Assembly: GCA_902490365.1 (NCBI GenBank)
Contig: CABUDQ010000024.1
Span: 1-31,321, forward strand
From: an uncultured Collinsella sp.
Lineage (GTDB): Bacteria; Actinomycetota; Coriobacteriia; Coriobacteriales; Coriobacteriaceae
Reading direction: 5' to 3'
Length of the DNA: 31,321 nt
Positions 8,027-15,077 of the stretch are shown here, in pieces. Every line of letters starts with the position of its first letter. The first letter of the stretch is position 1. A program made the position numbers and the translations under genes. Under the pieces are notes generated by a model. That model saw only the letters and a program-made list of their open reading frames with translations. It was not told the DNA's origin and ran no database searches.

Positions 8027-8056
8027 ATTGTAACCCGAGTCATTCGCGTGAGTAAA
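8027..8056 (-). promoter_or_regulatory. Candidate promoter of the B3/4 leader
   Basis: On the minus strand TACAAT (8032-8027) has an 18-bp spacer from TTTACT (8056-8051). Transcription would begin near 8020, just before the two leader hairpins and just after the hairpin repeat that closes pckA. The -35 match is weak. Confidence 0.35.
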
Positions 8057-8093
8057 ACCAACACAAAGGTGCCTGTCCCCTTTGTGGTGATTT
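8055..8093. repeat. 39-bp hairpin repeat, copy 4 (diverged)
   Basis: Same element with two changes: arms AAACCAACACAAAGG and CCTTTGTGGTGATTT. The CCTTTGTGGTG core and the TGCCTGTCC loop are kept. It lies 16 bp past the pckA stop and should end pckA transcripts. One of the two changes leaves a G-U pair only on the minus-strand RNA. Confidence 0.8.
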
Positions 8094-8109
8094 TGGGTCG
8101 AAGGCGACG

Positions 8110-9780
8110 CTAGTGTCGGAGTCCCAGCAGGCCGCGGCCGCGATGACGGGCGTCGGCGGGCACCTGAGCGTGCGGGCCGGCGGCCTTGACGGACTCGGGC
8201 AGGTGCGAGTACTTCTTCTCGAAATTCTCCTCGAACATCACGGCCAGGTTGTGCGCTGCCTCGTCGTAGCGAGCGGTGCTCTGCCAGTACTGGCGCGGCA
8301 CCAGAATGCCGTCGGGCACACCGTGGCACGTGGTGGGAATGTCGACGTTAAAGATATCGTCATGCACGAACTCGCTGTCCTCGATGGTACCGTCGAGGGC
8401 ACGGGCCACCAGGGCGCGCGTGTAGGCAAGCTCGATGCGATGGCCCACGCCATAACCGCCGCCGATCCAGCCGGTGTTGACCAGATAGACGCGGGTGCGA
8501 CCGTCGGCGATGCGCTCGCCGAGCATCTTAGCGTAGACCATGGGGTCGAGCGGCATAAACGGCTCGCCGAACAGCGAAGAGAACGTGGGTGTGGGCTCGG
8601 TGACGCCGACCTCGGTGCCGGGAATCTTGGCCGTAAAGCCCGTCACAAAGTGATACATGGCGGCGTCGGCCGTCAGGCGCGAGATGGGCGGCAGCACGCC
8701 AAAGGCGTCGCAGGTCAAAAACAGCACGACGCTCGGGGTGGTGCCCATGCCCTTGGTCCACGCGTTGGGGATATGCTCGACGGGGTAGGCCACGCGCGTA
8801 TTGTGCGTGATCGAGACGTCGTCGTAGTTAGGCTTGCGATTCTCATCGAGTACCACGTTTTCACAGATGGCGCCAAAGCGAACGGCGTTGAAGATCTCGG
8901 GCTCGTGGAACGCGTCCAGGCCCTCGCACTTGGCGTAGCAGCCGCCCTCGACGTTAAAGATGCCCATGTCGGACCAGCCGTGCTCGTCGTCGCCGATCAG
9001 CAGGCGCGTGGGGTTGGCCGAAAGCGTGGTCTTGCCGGTGCCGGACAGGCCAAAGAACACCGCGGTCTCGTGCGTGACGGGATCCATGCTGGCCGAGCAA
9101 TGCATGGGCAGTACGTCGTCCTCGACGGGCAGCAGGTAATTCATGACGCTGAAGATGGACTTTTTGATCTCGCCGGAGTAGCCGGTGCCAGCGACCAGAA
9201 TCACTCGCTCCTGGAAGTTGATGACCACGGCGGCGCTGGAGTTGAGGCCCTTGATGGCGGGATCGCACTGGTAGCCCGGCGCGGCGAGCACGCAGAAATC
9301 CGGCTCGCCGGTGCGCGCGATTTCGCGGGCGAGCGGGCGGGCGAGCATCTGCTTAATGAAGAGCGCCTGGCTGGCACGCTCGCAGGCGACAAGCAGACGG
9401 CGCGTGTGGTTGCGGTCGGCGCCCGCCATGCCGCGGGTGACGAACACGTCGCGCTCGTTGAGATAGTCGACGATGCCGGCTTTGATGACCTCGTAGCTTT
9501 CGACGGACAGCGGGCGGTTGACGGCGCCCCAGGCAATCTTGTCGTGGACATCGGGGGTGTCAACGATAAAGCGGTCGTTGGGCGAACGTCCGGTACGCTC
9601 CCCCGTCTCGATCACGAGTGCGCCGTTGGAGGCCATACGGCCCTCTTCGCGGCGAATCGCATGCTCGACGAGCTCGGCTGCCGGCAGGTCGACCAGCAGG
9701 CGGGGCTGGTTCTCGGCGGGATCTTCGACCAGCGTAATACCAAAGTTGGACAAAACATCTGCAGGGGTAACACCAGGCAT
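8110..9780 (-). CDS. pckA: Phosphoenolpyruvate carboxykinase (ATP)
   Basis: A 556-residue ATP-type PEP carboxykinase, which interconverts oxaloacetate + ATP with phosphoenolpyruvate + CO2 + ADP. In fermenting anaerobes it often runs toward CO2 fixation for succinate formation. The P-loop GLSGTGKTT is at 244-252, the kinase-2 motif IGDDEHGW at 262-269, and RSPNDRFIV (65-73) and GTGYSGEIKKSIF (198-210) are family signatures. The ATG at 9780 has a perfect AAAGGAGG 5 bases upstream. The length is slightly over the usual ~530-540 because of a short basic C-terminal tail ending RGRGLLGLRH. An operator-like palindrome lies upstream at 9855-9870. Confidence 0.95.
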   Translation of the reverse strand: MPGVTPADVLSNFGITLVEDPAENQPRLLVDLPAAELVEHAIRREEGRMASNGALVIETGERTGRSPNDRFIVDTPDVHDKIAWGAVNRPLSVESYEVIKAGIVDYLNERDVFVTRGMAGADRNHTRRLLVACERASQALFIKQMLARPLAREIARTGEPDFCVLAAPGYQCDPAIKGLNSSAAVVINFQERVILVAGTGYSGEIKKSIFSVMNYLLPVEDDVLPMHCSASMDPVTHETAVFFGLSGTGKTTLSANPTRLLIGDDEHGWSDMGIFNVEGGCYAKCEGLDAFHEPEIFNAVRFGAICENVVLDENRKPNYDDVSITHNTRVAYPVEHIPNAWTKGMGTTPSVVLFLTCDAFGVLPPISRLTADAAMYHFVTGFTAKIPGTEVGVTEPTPTFSSLFGEPFMPLDPMVYAKMLGERIADGRTRVYLVNTGWIGGGYGVGHRIELAYTRALVARALDGTIEDSEFVHDDIFNVDIPTTCHGVPDGILVPRQYWQSTARYDEAAHNLAVMFEENFEKKYSHLPESVKAAGPHAQVPADARHRGRGLLGLRH

Positions 9781-9854
9781 GGGGCCTCCTTTAAAAACGC
9801 GACACGTGGACGCGACGCGCACTTTACTCACGTAAAGCTCGTTGTACCCGATAT

Positions 9855-9870
9855 GCAAAAACGTTTTTGC
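9855..9870. promoter_or_regulatory. Operator-like palindrome upstream of pckA (LacI/CcpA type)
   Basis: GCAAAAACGTTTTTGC is a perfect 16-bp palindrome centred on CG, 75 bp before the pckA start. A central CG with flanking A and T runs is typical of LacI-family sites, including catabolite-control elements. A second inverted repeat, CTTTAC-TCAC-GTAAAG, lies at 9822-9837. Carbon-source control of pckA is inferred; the regulator is not in the window. Confidence 0.5.
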
Positions 9871-9974
9871 GGCAACGGCGAAGCGCCCGCCCAACGGTCA
9901 AAAATCGCACGCAAGCGGCCTAGTCATTGGAGACGTTCTTGAACAGGCAACATTCAAGGAGTGTCCCCGAATGC

Positions 9975-10030
9975 CGGCACTTAGGGACGTTCCCAAAGTG
10001 CCGGCACATAAGGAACGTCCCTAAGTGCCG
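9975..10030. repeat. Long inverted repeat with nested palindrome
   Basis: A 19-bp arm CGGCACTTAGGGACGTTCC (9975-9993) is exactly complementary to 10012-10030. The 18-bp loop holds the palindrome GTGCCGGCAC, and the same GTGCCG word ends the arms. The resulting cruciform-like unit sits between the divergent pckA and flippase-like genes. It looks like a dispersed repeat, not a terminator, since no T-run follows. Confidence 0.75.
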
Positions 10031-10056
10031 ACTACTGAATGGCGCCGCCGACAATA

Positions 10057-10104
10057 TTGAACAACCTGTTCAAAAACACGAGCAAACGCCGTCGTGTCTA
10101 TACT
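10057..10104 (+). promoter_or_regulatory. Operator-like palindrome and -10 box for the flippase-like gene
   Basis: TTGAACAACCTGTTCAA (10057-10073) has perfect 7-bp arms around ACC. TATACT at 10099-10104 is a good -10 box, giving a start near 10111. The palindrome would sit at or just upstream of the -35 region, consistent with control by a dimeric regulator. GAAC-N5-GTTC is one base wider than the usual Gram-positive LexA box. Confidence 0.42.
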
Positions 10105-10132
10105 AGAGCGCAGCAATAGAAAGGACTCCACC

Positions 10133-11716
10133 TTGAGCATCTCGCCTCTCGATAGTATTCGCCGCGCCATCGCCCGCCGCAATGGCGTCGCCGACCCCGC
10201 CGTAGCGGGCAGCGGCACCGCAAGGGCCCAGGGCGGACGCATCGAGAATGGCCTGTTCCCCGCCTCCCACACGGCCGAAGAGCTCGCGCGCATCCAGGAG
10301 CTGAGCCAGCGCAACGCCGGCGGCCCCGACAGCAGCCAGGCCACGCGCCGTCGCCGGCGCGAACGCGATCGGGAGCCCGGCCCCGTCCGCCGCATGGTCA
10401 ACGCCTGGTGGAACCGTCTGCTCGGTGCCGTCTACGGCGGCGGCTTCTCCATGCAAGAAGCGGAATACGAGGAGCACGCCACCAGTCGCGACTATCTTTG
10501 GAACACCCTCGGCACCGCCGTGTGGGGCTTGGCATTTCCGCTGCTCACCATCGTGTCTACGCAGCTCGTGGGCGCCGAAGAAGCAGGCAAATTCTCCATC
10601 GCCTTTGTCACCGGCACGCTCATCATGATCGCGTGCAACTACGGCGTGCGCAATTTCCAGGTCTCGGACATCGACGAAAAGACGTCCTTTGCCTCCTACC
10701 AGCTCAACCGCTGGCTTTGTGGAGCGCTCGCCCTAGGCTGCGGCCTCATGTACAGCAGCGCCCGCGGCTATGACGCGCAGATGGCGACGATCGGCCTGGG
10801 CGTCTACCTGTATAAGGTCATCGACGGCGTCGCCGACGTGTACGAAGGCCGCCTGCAGCAGGCCGACAAACTCTACTTGGCTGGAATGAGCCAAACGCTA
10901 CGCTCCGTCGGCGTCATCGCGGTCTTCAGCGTGGCGCTGTTCCTCACGCGCAGCATGCCCATCGCGGCCATGGCCATGGGCATCGCCGCGATCGCCTCGC
11001 TCGTGCTGGTCACCGCGCCGCTCGCCCTGCTCGAGACCGAAAAATCGCGCCGCGTGAGCCTTCGCGAGGTCGGCCACCTGTTTGTCCAGTGCGCTCCACT
11101 CTTTGGTGCACTGTTCTTGTTCAACCTTATCGAGAGCATGCCCAAGTTTGTGATGGAAGGCACGCTGGCATACAAATATCAGCTGTACTTTAATGCCCTG
11201 TTCTTTCCGGCGCAGGCTATTTTGCTGAGCATTGGATTTATCTATAAACCGCAGCTCCTGCGCTTGTCGAGCATTTGGGCTAATCCTCGCAAGCGTCGTC
11301 GCTTTGACCTGATTATTGTTGCCGTTATGGCGCTGATCGTGGTCATCACCGGCATGTGCGCCGCATTTATGGCAGGTCCCGGTATTTCCCTCATGAGCTT
11401 TATGTACGGCCTCAGCTTTGAACGCTACCGTACGCTGGCGCTGCTGATGGTCGTCGCCGGCGGCGTCACCGCGGCCATCGACTTTATCTACGCCATCATC
11501 ACGGTGCTGCGCCACGCTGGAGACGTCACCAAGATCTACCTGATCTGCTTCGCCGTAAGCGTGGTGCTGCCGGTGAACCTGATTAAGCTGCTGGGTCTGA
11601 TGGGCGCCGTGGTGAGCTACCTAGCCATCATGGCCCTACTCCTGGTGCTGCTGATTATCGAATACGCCCACATCCGCCAACGCATCGAGCGCGACCGCAA
11701 CCCGTACGGCGCCTAA
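10133..11716 (+). CDS. Polysaccharide flippase-like membrane protein (Wzx/MVF type)
   Basis: A 527-residue protein. The first ~95 residues are cytoplasmic, rich in Arg, Ala and Gly, and about a dozen membrane segments follow. TLGTAVWGLAFPLLTIVSTQLVG and the spacing of later helices resemble the MOP exporter superfamily (Wzx flippases and relatives), which move lipid-linked glycans across the membrane. The substrate is unknown. A TTG start at 10133 is chosen because AGAAAGGA lies 8 bases before it and the -10 box TATACT is at 10099, which would fall inside the coding region if a GTG at 10094 were used. The long basic N-terminal tail is unusual for Wzx. Confidence 0.75.
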   Translation: MSISPLDSIRRAIARRNGVADPAVAGSGTARAQGGRIENGLFPASHTAEELARIQELSQRNAGGPDSSQATRRRRRERDREPGPVRRMVNAWWNRLLGAVYGGGFSMQEAEYEEHATSRDYLWNTLGTAVWGLAFPLLTIVSTQLVGAEEAGKFSIAFVTGTLIMIACNYGVRNFQVSDIDEKTSFASYQLNRWLCGALALGCGLMYSSARGYDAQMATIGLGVYLYKVIDGVADVYEGRLQQADKLYLAGMSQTLRSVGVIAVFSVALFLTRSMPIAAMAMGIAAIASLVLVTAPLALLETEKSRRVSLREVGHLFVQCAPLFGALFLFNLIESMPKFVMEGTLAYKYQLYFNALFFPAQAILLSIGFIYKPQLLRLSSIWANPRKRRRFDLIIVAVMALIVVITGMCAAFMAGPGISLMSFMYGLSFERYRTLALLMVVAGGVTAAIDFIYAIITVLRHAGDVTKIYLICFAVSVVLPVNLIKLLGLMGAVVSYLAIMALLLVLLIIEYAHIRQRIERDRNPYGA

Positions 11717-11796
11717 TTAGCTGCCCCGGTCACCGGAATTTGCGATGGAATCGCCCCGGCTGGGGTCTCGTTGAAGACAATATGCATCACGTAAAA

Positions 11797-11919
11797 CTAA
11801 GTGAGTAGATTTTTACCGAATCCCTGACCACACCGACAGAGCACAAGTCTGTGACCTGCGGTTTTATTGAGGCAAATATGTTGGGTGCTCGGCATTTCCA
11901 AAAAAGTCTACTCACTTAG
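11797..11919. mobile_element. Possible small MITE-like element with inverted ends
   Basis: The ends CTAAGTGAGTAGA (11797-11809) and TCTACTCACTTAG (11907-11919) are exact inverted complements, each followed inward by a T or A run. The 123-bp unit has no coding capacity. The 317-bp space between the flippase-like and phosphoesterase genes holds this unit, the 33-bp repeat at 11934 and a third GGGACGGGG hairpin-like sequence near 11990-12012. A convergent terminator is an alternative, but the arms are 97 bp apart. Confidence 0.4.
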
Positions 11920-11933
11920 CCAGCGGGCAGCCA

Positions 11934-11966
11934 AATGATTATTTAATCCCCGTCCCAGAGAAATCA
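11934..11966. repeat. 33-bp dispersed repeat, copy B (GGGACGGGG family)
   Basis: It matches 913-945 at 31 of 33 positions in the same orientation. A shorter relative with TTTGGGACGGGGCTTTTTTGA on the minus strand lies about 35 bp further on, just past the stop of the phosphoesterase gene, and is terminator-like because of its T-run. Confidence 0.7.
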
Positions 11967-12033
11967 ATTAGCGGGCAGAAGGGCAAGAGTAGTCAAAAAA
12001 GCCCCGTCCCAAATTAGCTACCACTTGCACCGA

Positions 12034-12873
12034 TTATTCGCCCGGGTTGATGTTCGCGTAGAACTCCGCCCCATCATCGAGCCGCAGGATGCCCACGCGA
12101 CCGAACTCGGAGCCGGTGGCGGCGGCGCAGTCGATGTCGATGCGATCGGGCACGCCGGCGGTATCCTCGCCACCCAGGCGCACAATCTGCCCGCGGCCCG
12201 ACTCCTCATCGAGCCCCGCCAGGCCGCCAACCTCGCAATAGCGCCCAAGCGACACCGTGGGCGTGTGGCCGCTCACCACGACCGGGCCCTCGCCCTCGGC
12301 AGAAAGCAGTCCCGTCGGCGCATCCCAATAGCCGTGACGAATCCACAGCAGGTCATCGGACGACTGCACGGCGAGCATTTGCCGCAGCAGCTCGCTATCG
12401 GCATCGACCGCTCCCCTGCCGTCACCGCAATCGACACCATGCTCAAGCAAAAACGCGCGCGCCGCCTCGGTCTGGATGCCGGCATGCACCAGCAGGTACG
12501 GGCGCTCCTCGGTCTCGGCCACCGCGTAGAGCGGCAGCGCGGCCATCCATCGCACGAGCTCCTCGTATGCCTCAAATTCCATGTCGTTGAGCTGCTCGCT
12601 CGTCGTCCAGCCACCGTTGATATCCCAGGTCTCGGCATCGAGCGGGTCCTGGCCAATGATGGCATCGAGCATGATCTGCTCGTGATTGCCCTTGAGCACG
12701 TGGGCGTTGGGCAGCGAGCGTACGAGCTTAATAACGCCGACCGGATCGGGCCCGCGATCGATCATGTCGCCCAGCACGTACAGCGTGTCGTCGGACGTCA
12801 ACGAGATCTTAGACAGGGCCTCGTCAAGCGCACGCACGTGCCCGTGAGCATCAGATGTCACATAGATCGCCAT
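12034..12873 (-). CDS. Calcineurin-like metallophosphoesterase (serine/threonine phosphatase type)
   Basis: A 279-residue protein with the full set of two-metal phosphoesterase motifs: DAHGH (8-12), GDMIDRG (35-41), GNHE (62-65), LLVHAG (127-132) and SGHTPT (201-206). The arrangement is like PrpA/PrpE and bacterial bis(5'-nucleosyl)-tetraphosphatase or protein phosphatases, so the substrate cannot be fixed from sequence. AAGGAGAG lies 8 bases before the ATG at 12873. The gene is divergent from the antiporter gene, with 253 bp between. Confidence 0.88.
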   Translation of the reverse strand: MAIYVTSDAHGHVRALDEALSKISLTSDDTLYVLGDMIDRGPDPVGVIKLVRSLPNAHVLKGNHEQIMLDAIIGQDPLDAETWDINGGWTTSEQLNDMEFEAYEELVRWMAALPLYAVAETEERPYLLVHAGIQTEAARAFLLEHGVDCGDGRGAVDADSELLRQMLAVQSSDDLLWIRHGYWDAPTGLLSAEGEGPVVVSGHTPTVSLGRYCEVGGLAGLDEESGRGQIVRLGGEDTAGVPDRIDIDCAAATGSEFGRVGILRLDDGAEFYANINPGE

Positions 12874-12920
12874 GGTACGCCTCTCCTTGCATTGCGGTCT
12901 AAGCCCGGCGCCGCAACTAA

Positions 12921-12937
12921 AACTTCAAGTTGAACTT
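12921..12937. promoter_or_regulatory. Overlapping palindromes between divergent genes
   Basis: AACTTCAAGTTGAACTT contains two overlapping palindromes (AACTT-C-AAGTT and AAGTT-G-AACTT). It lies 48 bp before the phosphoesterase start and 190 bp before the antiporter start. MerR-family sites can look like this, but the promoter spacing that would confirm it is not clear. Confidence 0.3.
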
Positions 12938-13126
12938 AAACGTTACCCATTGTACTCCGTTGCAATAAAGCTGGAAAGGGTTTCCGAGCAGAGGCAAAGA
13001 CGGCAGCCGTCTATAACGATATCGCGCACGCCCGTAATCCGCCCCCATAAACCCACCACCTTTGGGTACAAATAACCGCAGACAACTGACCGTGCCACGC
13101 CAACCACCCAGGAGCGGACACTATCC

Positions 13127-14728
13127 ATGAACCAGATACTTCTCTTTATCGGCCTCGTCATCATTTTGTGCCTGACCATCAAACCCGTCGGCAAAAAACT
13201 CCCCTTCCCCACCCTCCTCATCTTTATTGCGCTCGGCATGCTGCTCGGCGTCAACGGTCCGGCGCACATCGACTTTAGCGACTACGCGCTCACCGAAACC
13301 GTCTGCAGCACGGCGCTGCTGTTCATCATGTTCTACGGCGGCTTTAACACCAACATCGACCGTGCCAAACCCGTCGCCGCGCCCGCTGTGCTGCTGAGCA
13401 CGCTCGGCGTTATCGCCACCGCCGGCATCACTGGCATGTTCGCACACTTCGCACTGGGCTTCGACTGGATCGGCGGCCTGCTGCTGGGCTCGGTCGTGGC
13501 GTCGACCGACGCGGCGAGCGTCTTTAGCGTGCTGCGCGAGCACAACCTGTCGCTAAAGGGCGGCACCGACTCGCTGCTCGAGGTCGAATCGGGCTCCAAT
13601 GACCCCGTCGCCTACATGCTCACCGCGGTACTCGCCACCCTCGCGGCGGGTGGCAACATCGACATTCCCGTGCTGCTGGCCAAGCAGATCATCCTGGGCG
13701 TGGGGCTGGGCCTTGCCATCGGCTGGATATCCAGCCGCCTGATTGAGCGCGCACACGCAACGGCCGAGGGCGCGCAGACTATCTTTTTGTTCGCCGTGGC
13801 GATCGTCGCCTACGCACTGCCGAGCTACCTGGGCGGCAACGGCTTTTTGGCCGTATACCTGGCAGGCATTGTGCTGGGCGCGAGCGACATCACCGGCAAG
13901 GTCGAGATGGCGCACTTCTTTGACACCCTTACCGAGATGGCCGAGATGACGATCTTCTTCTTGCTCGGCCTGCTCGTCACGCCCGCGCGCCTGCCGCAAA
14001 TGCTGCTACCCGGCCTGGCGCTCATGGCGTTTATGCTCTTTGCGAGCCGCCCCATCGCCGTCGGTCTGCTGCTGGCGCCCTTTAAGACGAGCCCTCGCCA
14101 GGTTGCGCTCGTAAGCTGGGCGGGCTTGCGCGGCGCGGCTTCGGTCGTCTTTAGCCTCTTTGCTGTGGTGGCCGGCGTTCCCGGCGGACACGACCTATTT
14201 GACCTGGTGTTTGTGATTGCCGTATCGAGCATTGTGGTGCAGGGTTCGCTACTGCCGGCGGTGGCGAAGAAACTCGATATGATCGATGCGGCCGGCGACG
14301 TGCGCCGCACCTTTAACGACTACCGCGACGAGGACGGCATGTCGTTTGTAAAACTCAAGGTGGGCGCTGGACATCCGTTTGCCGGACGCTCGCTCGCCGA
14401 TATTGGTAGCGCAACGAACATGCTGGTGGTCCTGGTGCTGCGCGACGGTGCGCACCCGGTGCTGCCCAACGGCGATACCGTCATCGAGGAAGGAGACCTT
14501 CTGGTGATGGCCGCGCCGACGTTTGAAGAGCGTGCCGAGGTTACGCTGCGTGAGGTCACCGTGACGCCCCACGGTCGCCTGGCCGGCCAGCGTCTTCGCG
14601 ATGTGCCGCAAGGCAAGCACCCCTTTATCGTGGTGATGCTCAAACGCGACGGCCAAACCATCATCCCCGACGGCAATACCCTCATATACGCCGGCGACGA
14701 AGCCTTCATTGCCACGCTAGCGTCGTAG
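13127..14728 (+). CDS. Potassium/proton antiporter, CPA1 family with C-terminal RCK_C domains
   Basis: A 533-residue membrane transporter. Residues 1-390 form about 12 membrane helices with the CPA1 motifs STDAASVFSVL (126-136) and ESGSNDP (154-160), whose aspartates carry the exchanged ions. Residues about 400-470 and 480-533 are two RCK_C (TrkA_C) modules, a layout found in NhaP2/CvrA-type K+/H+ antiporters where the cytoplasmic domains sense ligand. It would help control cell K+ and pH. The ATG at 13127 is followed at once by a hydrophobic helix; AGGAG lies 12 bases upstream, a rather long spacing. Confidence 0.88.
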   Translation: MNQILLFIGLVIILCLTIKPVGKKLPFPTLLIFIALGMLLGVNGPAHIDFSDYALTETVCSTALLFIMFYGGFNTNIDRAKPVAAPAVLLSTLGVIATAGITGMFAHFALGFDWIGGLLLGSVVASTDAASVFSVLREHNLSLKGGTDSLLEVESGSNDPVAYMLTAVLATLAAGGNIDIPVLLAKQIILGVGLGLAIGWISSRLIERAHATAEGAQTIFLFAVAIVAYALPSYLGGNGFLAVYLAGIVLGASDITGKVEMAHFFDTLTEMAEMTIFFLLGLLVTPARLPQMLLPGLALMAFMLFASRPIAVGLLLAPFKTSPRQVALVSWAGLRGAASVVFSLFAVVAGVPGGHDLFDLVFVIAVSSIVVQGSLLPAVAKKLDMIDAAGDVRRTFNDYRDEDGMSFVKLKVGAGHPFAGRSLADIGSATNMLVVLVLRDGAHPVLPNGDTVIEEGDLLVMAAPTFEERAEVTLREVTVTPHGRLAGQRLRDVPQGKHPFIVVMLKRDGQTIIPDGNTLIYAGDEAFIATLAS

Positions 14729-14740
14729 CCATCCCCACCC

Positions 14741-14813
14741 ATAACTTGCGGTGAAATAGGGACTGAATAGGCCTTCTAGCAGCCTAAACAGTCCCTATTT
14801 CACCGCAAGTTAT
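14741..14813. repeat. Perfect 25-bp inverted repeat between convergent genes
   Basis: The arms 14741-14765 and 14789-14813 are exact complements over 25 bp around a 23-base loop that itself can fold (TAGGC...GCCTA). The unit begins 12 bp past the antiporter stop and ends 30 bp before the stop of the 68-residue gene, so it may end transcripts from both sides. Its perfection over 25 bp suggests a recent repeat insertion. No strong T-run is present. Confidence 0.75.
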
Positions 14814-14843
14814 TGAGGGGATAAGGTTGAGGGGTGGCTATGG

Positions 14844-15050
14844 CTACCAGCCGTCGTCCGTATCGTCGCCTGCGGCGAAGACACGGAGGTCGAGGCCTTC
14901 GCGTTCGGCTCGGGCTAGGAGCTCTTGAGGCGACTCGTCCTCGATATCCATCACGTCGAGCATGGCGGCCGGAAAGCCCACGCCCGCCGCAGACCCCCCG
15001 CGGTCGAGCAGGCTCTCGCGCAGCTGGTCCACATCAACATCGATCTTCAT
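14844..15050 (-). CDS. 68-residue acidic protein, last gene of the BREX-like operon
   Basis: A small acidic protein (MKIDVDVDQLRESLLDRGG at its start) with no recognisable domain. It begins 27 bp after the stop of the 454-residue gene on the same strand, with a GGGGG-type ribosome binding site, so it is very likely the last gene of the pglX(C)-pglZ-brxL operon. It holds DEDESPQEL-like helical segments (IEDESPQELLARAEREGLD). It might be an accessory or control protein; no function can be assigned. Confidence 0.65.
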   Translation of the reverse strand: MKIDVDVDQLRESLLDRGGSAAGVGFPAAMLDVMDIEDESPQELLARAEREGLDLRVFAAGDDTDDGW

Positions 15051-15077
15051 CGTGAAACCCCCTACCGGATCAGGCCC

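Noticed and set aside
8113..9942. 609-codon open frame on the plus strand opposite pckA
   Set aside because: It is a shadow of GC-rich codon use in pckA; no ribosome binding site or domain, while pckA is certain.
10059..10071. LexA box GAAC-N5-GTTC
   Set aside because: Gram-positive LexA sites have N4 between the half-sites, and the gene is not an SOS gene.
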